From CAIKZJ01 sp964626015 (GTDB lineage Bacteria > Bacteroidota > Ignavibacteria > Tepidaquicellales > Tepidaquicellaceae), in contig CAZVCC010000029.1 in the NCBI GenBank assembly GCA_964626015.1, forward strand, positions 1 through 39,001: DNA of 39,001 nt. Reading direction: 5' to 3'. Position 1 is the first letter of the stretch. Every line of letters begins with the position of its first letter. Position numbers and translations under genes: made by a program. This document shows positions 33,551-39,001 of this stretch, piece after piece. Under the pieces are notes generated by a model. That model ran no database searches. It worked only from the letters and a program-made list of their open reading frames with translations, and was not told where the DNA came from.

Positions 33551-34102
33551 TTGGCACTTCTTAGCAGCAATCCGGGCAATCTCGGCTCACGAATCATTGA
33601 TTTTAATCTAAGAGGAACTGACGGCAAGTATTACAGTCCGGGCAGTTTTCAAAGCTCGAAGGTTCTGGTCCTGATTTTCATGTGCAATCATTGTCCTTAC
33701 GTTAAAGCTGTTATTGACAGGTTTGTAAGTCTGCAGGAAAAGTACGTTCTTGATGGAGTTCAGTTTATTGGAATTAATCCAAACGATACGGAATTTTATC
33801 CAGAGGATTCATTTGAGAATATGATAAATTTTGTTAAAGAAAGAAAAATTAATTTTCCTTATCTTGCTGATGAGACGCAGCAGACAGCAAGGGATTTTGA
33901 TGCAGTGTGCACTCCGGATATTTACGTGTATGATTCGAAAAGAATACTAAAGTACAGAGGCAGACTTGATGATAACTGGAAAGAGGAAGAGAAAGTAATA
34001 AGCCATGACCTTGACGATGCAATAAAGTCGATTTTAATGGGCAATGAAATAAGCAAAGAGCAGGTTCCGTCGATGGGCTGTTCAATAAAATGGAAGAAAT
34101 AA
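33551..34102 (+). CDS. Thioredoxin-family protein (peroxiredoxin/redoxin type)
   Basis: A 183-residue cytoplasmic thioredoxin-fold protein with active site CNHCP (Cys45, Cys48) after beta-1 ('KVLVLIFMCNHCPYV'). 'GVQFIGINPND', 'FPYLADETQQTARDF' and the cis-Pro region 'CTPDIYVYD' are typical. The C-terminal 'PSMGCSIKWK' motif is a hallmark of this AhpC/TSA-like subgroup, which often carries an extra Cys there. It has no signal peptide. The TTG at 33551 follows the previous stop with no gap and is the only usable start before the active site, so it is well supported. It is probably a thiol-disulfide oxidoreductase or peroxidase; the substrate is unknown. Confidence 0.9.
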   Translation: MALLSSNPGNLGSRIIDFNLRGTDGKYYSPGSFQSSKVLVLIFMCNHCPYVKAVIDRFVSLQEKYVLDGVQFIGINPNDTEFYPEDSFENMINFVKERKINFPYLADETQQTARDFDAVCTPDIYVYDSKRILKYRGRLDDNWKEEEKVISHDLDDAIKSILMGNEISKEQVPSMGCSIKWKK

Positions 34103-34113
34103 AATTTAACAAT

Positions 34114-34719
34114 ATGCCAAAGCTCGTAATAGTAAGACACGGACAATCACAGTGGAACCTTGAAAACAGGTTCACAGGATGGATAGACATAGACCTTTCT
34201 CCGAAGGGAATTGAGGAAGCACACTATGCGGGTAAGTTACTAAAGGGTTACAAATTCGACAAAGCATTTACTTCAGCGCTTGTCAGAGCCCAGAAAACTC
34301 TGGATATAATTCTTGACGAAATAGGTCAGCAGAATATTCCTGTTGAAAAAGACCAGGCGCTGAACGAAAGAATGTACGGAGACCTTCAGGGGCTTAATAA
34401 AGACGAGACAAGAAAGCAGTACGGCGACGAACAGGTGAAGCTATGGAGACGCAGTTACGACATACAACCTCCAAACGGCGAAAGTCTAAAAGATACTGCT
34501 GCAAGAGTTCTTCCTTACTGGGATGCAAGAATTGTTCCCGAGCTGAAAGAAGGAAAGAACATTCTGATATCAGCTCACGGAAACAGTCTGAGAGCGTTGA
34601 TAATGCATCTCGAAAATCTTTCAAGAGAAAAGATTCTCGAGACAGAGATACCGACCGGAAATCCGAAGGTATACGAGCTGGACGAAAGTCTTAATGTATT
34701 AGAAACCAGATACCTCTAA
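34114..34719 (+). CDS. gpmA: 2,3-bisphosphoglycerate-dependent phosphoglycerate mutase
   Basis: Interconverts 3- and 2-phosphoglycerate in glycolysis. From the ATG at 34114 the protein is 201 residues, starting MPKLVIVRHGQSQWN as expected. The phosphorylated His9 is in RHG, 'FTGWIDIDLSPKG' is diagnostic of the dPGM family, Arg59 and Glu86 ('ERMYGDLQGLNKDE') are in place, and the second catalytic His155 is in 'SAHGNSLR'. It is shorter than the ~250-residue E. coli enzyme. An earlier in-frame ATG at 34090 would add 8 residues and overlap the thioredoxin gene by 13 bases; family alignment favours 34114. Confidence 0.92.
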   Translation: MPKLVIVRHGQSQWNLENRFTGWIDIDLSPKGIEEAHYAGKLLKGYKFDKAFTSALVRAQKTLDIILDEIGQQNIPVEKDQALNERMYGDLQGLNKDETRKQYGDEQVKLWRRSYDIQPPNGESLKDTAARVLPYWDARIVPELKEGKNILISAHGNSLRALIMHLENLSREKILETEIPTGNPKVYELDESLNVLETRYL

Positions 34720-34720
34720 T

Positions 34721-35350
34721 TTGAATAAAAAGTCCGGTATAAAGAACATCATATTTGACCTCGGGAATACACTCGTGTATTTCGACCTTGGGTATTTTTT
34801 CAGCGGCGTAGCAGAAAGAGAGAAGCGGCTAAATGCGGCAAAGTTCAAGAAATTTATCATAAAGAACAGGCTTGACATCAAGCTCATAACCGGACGACTC
34901 AACCACAAAGATTTTTTCAGAAAACTTAAAAGGAAGTTTGACCTTAAGATAGGTTACAATGATTTTATTTACTTTTACTCTGATATATTCTGGGTAAATG
35001 AAAACATGAAAAGATTTCTTGAGAAGATATCAAGAGTTAAGAAGTACAAGCTCTACCTGCTTTCGAACACTGATTCACCACACATAAATTTTATTGATAA
35101 AAATTTTCCGTTTATAAAGATTATAAAGAATCGTGTACTTTCATATAAAATAAACATGGCAAAACCAGATAAAAAAATATTTAAGTACACAATTGATAAA
35201 TTTAAACTACTCCCAGAAGAAACAGTGCTGATAGACGACATTAAAGAGAATTTACTGTCGGCTCAGAAACTCGGCATCAACACAATTCATTACAGCAGCC
35301 ATAGGAAATTCACGAGCGAATTTTCCAGACTGATAAAGTCTGTAAAATAG
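34721..35350 (+). CDS. HAD-family hydrolase, YihX-like
   Basis: A 209-residue HAD phosphatase-like protein. Motif I is 'IIFDLGNTLVYF' with nucleophile Asp13; the usual second Asp is Gly (DLG), as in the YihX/epoxide-hydrolase-like subgroup. Motif II is 'LYLLSNTDS', motif III Lys is in 'MAKPDKKIFKY', and motif IV is 'TVLIDDIKENLLSAQKLG'. YihX acts on alpha-glucose-1-phosphate, so a link with glycogen turnover is possible, but the substrate is not determined by sequence. The TTG at 34721 starts 1 base after the gpmA stop and is the only sensible start. Lys content is high compared with its neighbours. Confidence 0.87.
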   Translation: MNKKSGIKNIIFDLGNTLVYFDLGYFFSGVAEREKRLNAAKFKKFIIKNRLDIKLITGRLNHKDFFRKLKRKFDLKIGYNDFIYFYSDIFWVNENMKRFLEKISRVKKYKLYLLSNTDSPHINFIDKNFPFIKIIKNRVLSYKINMAKPDKKIFKYTIDKFKLLPEETVLIDDIKENLLSAQKLGINTIHYSSHRKFTSEFSRLIKSVK

Positions 35351-35362
35351 AAAGTGAATTAT

Positions 35363-35398
35363 ACAAAAAGGGACCGCAGGGCAATCTCTTTTTGTTTA
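35363..35398. terminator. Terminator between convergent genes
   Basis: ACAAAAAG / CTTTTTGT pairs (35363-35370 with 35388-35395) across a 17-base loop, flanked by T-rich sequence rightwards and A-rich sequence leftwards. It lies between the HAD gene and the outer-membrane gene and could serve both directions. The loop is long, so confidence is moderate. Confidence 0.5.
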
Positions 35399-35409
35399 AA
35401 TAAAAGCAA

Positions 35410-36234
35410 TCAGAAGTTAGACATAAAAAGTTTAGGAAACACAAATGACACCTCTGCTTTAATTGCCCACCTCGGACCGTACTGAGGTTTATTAACATAG
35501 TAATAATAACCTGCCTGTATATTCACAGGAATATCACCAAACGTGAATAACCTGCCGATATCGAATCCAAGAGGAATCGTCCATTTATTATCATCCGCTG
35601 CTTTCCAGTCTGCCGTTATTGCGGGTTCGGTGCTGACGTACCAAAGGTCGGGCAGATTTTTAATGATATACAACTGCAAAAGGAAAGCATTTATTTCGGG
35701 ATAATTCTCATCACCGGCAAAAGACCAAGAATTCTGAGCATACATACCCAGTGTCCACCCTTTTGGTTGTGTAAGAAAACATATACCCGGTCCTGCAGTC
35801 CATTTCTTTGTACGCACAGGGTCAATCGTTGAGGTGGGAAATGTTAAAATAGGACCTATACCCCAAATATACTTACCGGGATTAGAGGGAGTAAAAAACA
35901 TATCTACAGTTATATCACCCAGTCCTGTCACGGACTTATTCACATCGACCGGTGCAGTAATAACCGGGAAAATAGTTCTTGTAATCACATTAACATGTTT
36001 TCCCAATTTAAACGGCAGAACCATCTGAATGTTAAGTTCATTCAAAACCCGGTCATTATTATAACCGAGGTCAAAATAAGTGTTATTCTGAATAGGAAGA
36101 AAATTCAGATATGCCAGCGGATTTTGAATTATTTTCTGCAGTTGTTCATCGGTATATTGCTGTGCCGGGGATGTTGAAAAATTAAAAAATAAACTCAGGA
36201 GAAGAATTAAGTAAATTATTACATTTGTTTTCAT
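35410..36234 (-). CDS. Outer-membrane beta-barrel protein, MetA-pathway/transporter-like
   Basis: A 274-residue exported protein: signal peptide about 1-25 (ending SPAQQ), then amphipathic beta-strands and a C-terminal aromatic residue (…FMSNF), as in outer-membrane barrels. The segments 'LNIQMVLPFKLGKHVNVITRTIFPVI', 'GLGDITVDMFFTP' and 'WGIGPILTFPTST' match the family annotated as 'putative MetA-pathway of phenol degradation' or plain 'transporter' (PF13557-like). No phenol-degradation genes are nearby, so that name says little about function here. It is a single gene, convergent with the HAD operon. Confidence 0.82.
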   Translation of the reverse strand: MKTNVIIYLILLLSLFFNFSTSPAQQYTDEQLQKIIQNPLAYLNFLPIQNNTYFDLGYNNDRVLNELNIQMVLPFKLGKHVNVITRTIFPVITAPVDVNKSVTGLGDITVDMFFTPSNPGKYIWGIGPILTFPTSTIDPVRTKKWTAGPGICFLTQPKGWTLGMYAQNSWSFAGDENYPEINAFLLQLYIIKNLPDLWYVSTEPAITADWKAADDNKWTIPLGFDIGRLFTFGDIPVNIQAGYYYYVNKPQYGPRWAIKAEVSFVFPKLFMSNF

Positions 36235-36284
36235 AGCTATAAAGTAATTAATTAAACAGCATAATGTCTTATGAATAAATCTAA

Positions 36285-36476
36285 GTGAAAATAAAAACTT
36301 TATCTTTCGTATATTCCCGTGCTGAGATATATGATACTTTTATACTAATATTACCGCAAATAATTAGCAAACGCAAAAACAGGTTTCATAAAATATTAAA
36401 GTATATTGATGCATATAACAATTCATTTTTTAGTGCATATTCAGCCGATAAGATTAAGGAAAGCGTACTCAGGTAA
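36285..36476 (+). CDS. Doubtful small hypothetical protein
   Basis: A 63-codon frame starting with GTG, product rich in Lys, Ile, Tyr and Ser ('KILKYIDAYNNSFFSAYSADKIKESVLR'). The second half reads like protein, but there is no Shine-Dalgarno site and I do not recognise it. It sits alone in the 310-base gap between the leftward outer-membrane gene and the folE2 terminator. It may be a remnant or chance. Confidence 0.25.
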   Translation: MKIKTLSFVYSRAEIYDTFILILPQIISKRKNRFHKILKYIDAYNNSFFSAYSADKIKESVLR

Positions 36477-36496
36477 ATTGTGAGGGCGGATAACGA

Positions 36497-36536
36497 CGTA
36501 ACAGAAAACTGTCAGGCCGGCGACTCAGCCTGACAG
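36497..36536 (-). terminator. Rho-independent terminator after folE2
   Basis: On the minus strand CTGTCAGGC / GCCTGACAG forms a perfect 9-bp stem (arms 36528-36536 and 36509-36517) with a 10-base loop, followed by TTTTCTGTT. It begins 8 bases after the folE2 stop. Confidence 0.85.
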
Positions 36537-36544
36537 TAAACAGT

Positions 36545-37399
36545 TTAAAATCTTTTTATCATGAAATCTTTTGCGTGTCCGTTGCTGAAACTTTCGTGAG
36601 ATTCAATCATCGCATAGGCGTTATGATTATGGATACTTTCGAAGTTTTCTGCTTCTACGTGATACCAAAGTATCTTATCGTTTTGCTTTAGTTTAGTAAC
36701 AACGTTTCTTACGACGTCTTCAACGAAGACAGGATTTTCGTAAGCTTTTTCAGTAACGTATTTTTCATCGTCTCTTTTAAGGAGGGTGAAAAGTTCACAG
36801 CTTGCACTTTGTTCGACAATGCTTATTACATCCTCAAACCATACAATATCATTGAACCTTACAGCAACAGTAACCTCACCTCTCTGGTTATGTGCACCGT
36901 ATTTAGAGATATTTTTCGAACAAGGACAAAGGGTTTTAACCGGAACGACAACGGTCATAATTACGTCTTTCTTGTTCTTATTCACAACAGCATGAAACTT
37001 AATCCTGTAATCGATTAGTGAGGGTTTCCTGCTGACGGGTGCAAGTTTTTCCTTGAAGTAAGGAAAGTCAAGTTCAATATGAGCTGAATTTGCATGAAGC
37101 TTATTTTGCATTTCCTTTAGAATCTCAAAAATAGAATCAATGTGAATTTCTTTCTTGTTCATCAGAACTTCAACGAACCTGCTCATGTGAGTGCCTTTAA
37201 ACTCTTTAGGGAGGTCGACGGTCATTGCTACTGTAGCCACAGTATGCTGAACTCCGCCATCCCTGTCTTTGACAGTAATCGGGTATTTAAGATTTTTAAT
37301 ACCGACTTTATCGATTGGTATATCACGGATATCCGTCTGATTTTGCGTATCCGGAAGTGCGCATTTTATCTCTTCTGTAATTGTGTTATTCTTATGCAT
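36545..37399 (-). CDS. folE2: GTP cyclohydrolase FolE2 (type IB)
   Basis: Converts GTP to 7,8-dihydroneopterin triphosphate and formate, the first step of folate (and queuosine) synthesis. It has 284 residues, normal for the COG1469 family. 'GVQHTVATVAMTVDLPKEFKGTHMSRF' spans the conserved N-terminal region; 'VKTLCPCSKNISKYGAHNQRGEV' carries Cys158 and His170, and Glu212 in 'RDDEKYVTE' has the spacing of the third ligand in the characterised type IB enzymes (from memory). 'QSASCELF' is also conserved. Type IB enzymes accept metals other than zinc. It follows a Nudix gene by 15 bases and ends at a strong terminator, so the two are probably one operon. Confidence 0.95.
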   Translation of the reverse strand: MHKNNTITEEIKCALPDTQNQTDIRDIPIDKVGIKNLKYPITVKDRDGGVQHTVATVAMTVDLPKEFKGTHMSRFVEVLMNKKEIHIDSIFEILKEMQNKLHANSAHIELDFPYFKEKLAPVSRKPSLIDYRIKFHAVVNKNKKDVIMTVVVPVKTLCPCSKNISKYGAHNQRGEVTVAVRFNDIVWFEDVISIVEQSASCELFTLLKRDDEKYVTEKAYENPVFVEDVVRNVVTKLKQNDKILWYHVEAENFESIHNHNAYAMIESHESFSNGHAKDFMIKRF

Positions 37400-37414
37400 T
37401 TTAATGTATTTGTT

Positions 37415-37888
37415 CTAATTTGTTTCGGTAACGCATCTGAAAGGAGTAGTGTCACAATCGATTGAGATGCTGAAAAGATTACCATTTCCCTTTAAAACAA
37501 AATTCCAAATATAAAGTTTATCTGAATCAGGGATGGAAGCGTTCATGATTTCGGATTGAGGTACGAACACAAAGCTGCCCTCGGAGAAATCGGCAGGAAG
37601 CTTATCAACGGGTTTATTATACATAAGCAAGAACATCATGATGTTTCCGATATTAGGATAGTTTTTTTCGGTAACGATGCCGAGAAGATTCCAGTCATTT
37701 GTTTTAGAAACTATACCGCACTCTTCGTAAGCTTCCCGAACAGCACACAGGAAGGGAGATTCCGCAACATCGGTTTTGAGTTTGCCTCCGGGAGGCGATA
37801 AAAATCCCATGTTAGGATTTTTGGTACGTTTAAGAAGAAGAAAATCTCCTTTGGAGTTTTTAATATAGAGCAGAGTAGCGAGCTTCAA
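37415..37888 (-). CDS. Nudix hydrolase, possible dihydroneopterin triphosphate pyrophosphatase
   Basis: A 157-residue soluble Nudix protein. The Nudix box is 'GGKLKTDVAES...REAYEECGI' (34-59): the REUxEExGU core (Arg51, Glu52, Glu55, Glu56, Gly58) is intact, but two extra residues lie between the first Gly and Glu43 compared with the canonical spacing. It sits 15 bases upstream of folE2, whose product needs a pyrophosphate removed in folate synthesis, a step done by a Nudix enzyme (FolQ/NudB type) in other bacteria. That assignment is inference from context; mutT-like nucleotide sanitation is the alternative. Confidence 0.87.
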   Translation of the reverse strand: MKLATLLYIKNSKGDFLLLKRTKNPNMGFLSPPGGKLKTDVAESPFLCAVREAYEECGIVSKTNDWNLLGIVTEKNYPNIGNIMMFLLMYNKPVDKLPADFSEGSFVFVPQSEIMNASIPDSDKLYIWNFVLKGNGNLFSISIDCDTTPFRCVTETN

Positions 37889-37921
37889 AGTGCAAGCGGA
37901 GAAAGAAATAACAGGGAAGTG

Positions 37922-38101
37922 TTATTTAGCTTCCCTGTGTAAAACGTGTTTCTTTGCGAATCTGTCGTATTTCTTTAGTTCGAGTCTTTCTTTAGTATTA
38001 TTTCTGTTCTTGTAAGAAACGTAAACACTTTTTCCTTTGTGTTCACCCTCAACGCTTACGAGTTTAATCTTTATTCTCGCACCTTCTTTTTTCTTTGCCA
38101 T
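37922..38101 (-). CDS. rpmG: 50S ribosomal protein L33, zinc-independent form
   Basis: A 59-residue basic protein beginning MAKKKEGARIKIKLVSVEG, then 'YVSYKNRNNTKERLELKKYD' and ending 'KHVLHREAK'. This matches bacterial L33. It has no cysteines, so it is the C-minus type lacking the zinc ribbon. It lies between the CAT-anticodon tRNA gene (27 bases upstream) and the Nudix gene (33 bases downstream), all on the minus strand. The length is normal for L33. Confidence 0.93.
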   Translation of the reverse strand: MAKKKEGARIKIKLVSVEGEHKGKSVYVSYKNRNNTKERLELKKYDRFAKKHVLHREAK

Positions 38102-38127
38102 ATTAGAATAGATTTAATTTTAATAAG

Positions 38128-38201
38128 TACCGGAGGAGGGACTTGAACCCCCGACCTGCGGATTATGATTCCGACGCTCTAACCAGCTGAGCTACTCCGG
38201 C
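38128..38201 (-). tRNA. tRNA with CAT anticodon (Met, or Ile2)
   Basis: A 74-base cloverleaf on the minus strand. The acceptor arm GCCGGAG / CTCCGGT has a G-T first pair and discriminator A. The D-arm is AGCTCAGCTGGTTAGAGC. The anticodon loop ATCATAA has anticodon CAT, and the T-arm holds GGTTCAAGTCC. CCA is not encoded. The anticodon stem lacks the three G-C pairs of initiator tRNA, so it is elongator tRNA-Met or tRNA-Ile2 (CAT modified to lysidine). The outermost anticodon-stem pair (27-43) appears mismatched as T-C. Confidence 0.9.
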
Positions 38202-38226
38202 AGAATGCTACTGAAAAATGCTAAAA

Positions 38227-38256
38227 AATAAGGGCAAGACTTAATAATTTTTGCCC
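38227..38256 (-). terminator. Possible terminator upstream of the tRNA
   Basis: GGGCAA / TTGCCC (38232-38237 with 38251-38256) forms a 6-bp stem. On the minus strand it is followed by TTATTTTTTAG. It could end a transcript arriving from the right, insulating the tRNA. The stem is short and no such gene is visible in the window. Confidence 0.35.
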
Positions 38257-38541
38257 GGGCATTATTTACAGAACAATGAAAATAATAATTTCTATGCGAT
38301 AATTCAATGTATATGTTTGGAAAATTTTAAAAGGTTCAATACATAGTTGAAACATCAGATAAAAACAAATTGATGGGTAAAAAGCTAAAATAAGACTAAA
38401 AATGTAAAGAAATCAAAGGATTTGTGAATTTAAAATGAGAATAAATTAAAACCGCAAAAATGAGTTATTTTTAAGGGTTTTGTTAAAAATTTTTAAGACT
38501 AATTTGATACTAATTAGAGCGCAAGGAGAGACTAATCAGGT

Positions 38542-38602
38542 AATGGCTCAAAACTGATGGCTCATAGCTGATGGCTCATGGCTCATGGCTCATGGCTGAT
38601 GG
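38542..38602. repeat. Heptamer tandem array, TGGCTCA type
   Basis: Mostly 7-base units of the form TGGCTCA, TAGCTGA, TGGCTCA, TGGCTCA, TGGCTCA, TGGCTGA, with the left end less regular. It is simple-sequence DNA in an intergenic region and has no coding sense. Confidence 0.85.
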
Positions 38603-38650
38603 ACCCAATTCCAAGTGTGGAATTAAGGAAGTAAGAAACTTAGGAATATA

Positions 38651-38695
38651 ATAGAACGCTGATTTACACGGATTTTACGGATTTGTACGGATTTA
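38651..38695 (+). repeat. Copy B of the 45-bp dispersed repeat
   Basis: Begins ATAGAAC and contains CACGGATT, CGGAT and ACGGAT at the same spacing as the minus-strand copy at 4201-4245; 32 of 45 positions agree without gaps. Internally it is also a loose repeat of ACGGATTT. Confidence 0.6.
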
Positions 38696-38736
38696 TTTTA
38701 ATTGAAAAAACAAAAACTTAGTTATGTTTCTTTGAA

Positions 38737-38794
38737 GGGAATAGGGTATAGGGTTTTTTTAGGGTACAGGGTATAGGGAATAGGGTATAGGGAA
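38737..38794. repeat. Heptamer tandem array, AGGGTAT type
   Basis: Units AGGGAAT, AGGGTAT, an AGGG followed by a T-run, then AGGGTAC, AGGGTAT, AGGGAAT, AGGGTAT, AGGGAAA. It is G-run-containing, telomere-like simple sequence with a 7-base period. It lies 42 bases from copy B of the dispersed repeat. Confidence 0.85.
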
Positions 38795-39001
38795 AAAAGA
38801 TTTGAATATACACCCTTCATTAATAATCACGACAAAAGTAAAAACGGGGTCATTTTTGAAAAAATGCAAAAAACGCAGAAAATATTTTTAAGTGAAACAA
38901 ATACAACTATTTAAATGAGAAAAAACACATAAAAAGAAAATTTCGTGTGACCCAATTTTCAGATGTGTTGTGATTAATAGTAGGAGGGGGTATTAGTTGT
39001 T

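Larger units (their letters stand above)
38257..39001. other. Gene-free, repeat-rich right end
   Basis: About 745 bases with no plausible coding frame. It contains a heptamer array at 38542-38602, a short inverted repeat AATTCC-aagtgt-GGAATT at 38607-38624, copy B of the 45-bp dispersed repeat, and a second heptamer array at 38737-38794. The remainder is AT-rich with A-runs. Confidence 0.7.

Noticed and set aside
34090..34113. Upstream ATG for gpmA
   Set aside because: It adds eight residues before the conserved MPKLVIVRHG start and overlaps the previous gene.
33849..34190. 113-codon leftward frame across the thioredoxin-like and gpmA genes
   Set aside because: It is antisense to two well-supported genes and has no recognisable features.
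38542..38794. CRISPR array
   Set aside because: The units are 7 bases long with no unique spacers; these are simple tandem repeats.

Overview
The window looks like a chromosomal segment from an AT-rich member of the Bacteroidota/Chlorobiota group, most likely Ignavibacteria or a close relative (inference). The evidence is: two secreted peptidases ending in the NxPNPFNPTTxI-type secretion tail (type IX secretion sorting domain) common in that clade; a Sec/lipoprotein (clade II) nitrous oxide reductase cluster; an S46 dipeptidyl-peptidase; a Flavobacterium-type threonine dehydrogenase; and starts that mostly lack Shine-Dalgarno sites. No phage, IS element, CRISPR array or rRNA was seen.

Layout. 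1-2.8 kb is a decaying accessory patch on the minus strand. It holds an sce7726-family nuclease-like protein, an sce7725-family partner with an in-frame stop that runs off the left edge, and an unrecognised 379-codon frame cut by two TAA codons and abutting a run of 14 C. 2.9-7.4 kb holds a membrane protein, a secreted M1 aminopeptidase and a DUF169 protein. 7.9-14.1 kb is a compact nos operon read leftwards: lipoprotein cytochrome c, nosZ, a nos-associated membrane protein, nosL, nosD, nosF, nosY. 14.4-20.7 kb reads rightwards: S46 peptidase, glycogen/glucan phosphorylase, L-threonine dehydrogenase-like SDR and an EamA exporter. 20.9-24.1 kb reads leftwards: alpha/beta hydrolase, a small unknown protein, and a TrkH-TrkA potassium uptake pair. 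24.5-29.0 kb reads rightwards: a lipocalin-like protein, a T9SS-tagged reprolysin-like metalloprotease and a lipoprotein (apparently one unit), then a Tat-exported Rieske protein and glycogen synthase. 29.0-31.2 kb (leftwards) is a site-2 protease and an MFS exporter, divergent from a tight rightward run at 31.3-35.4 kb (CPBP protease, cdsA, acidic unknown, thioredoxin-like protein, gpmA, HAD phosphatase). 35.4-38.2 kb (leftwards) is an outer-membrane protein, folE2, a Nudix hydrolase, rpmG and a CAT-anticodon tRNA. The last 0.8 kb is gene-free and rich in short tandem and dispersed repeats.

How the genes fit together. The picture is a heterotroph that scavenges peptides (M1, S46 and M12B-like enzymes), stores glycogen (glgA, glgP) and can respire N2O. 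The nos operon has a complete Cu-enzyme and Cu-loading set but, in this window, no nosR, nosB, nosG or nosH. The least explained items are the sce7725/sce7726 module with its nuclease core, the concentration of in-frame TAA codons in the first 2.8 kb, a 45-bp dispersed repeat with one copy near each end of the window, and a Nudix gene coupled to folE2.
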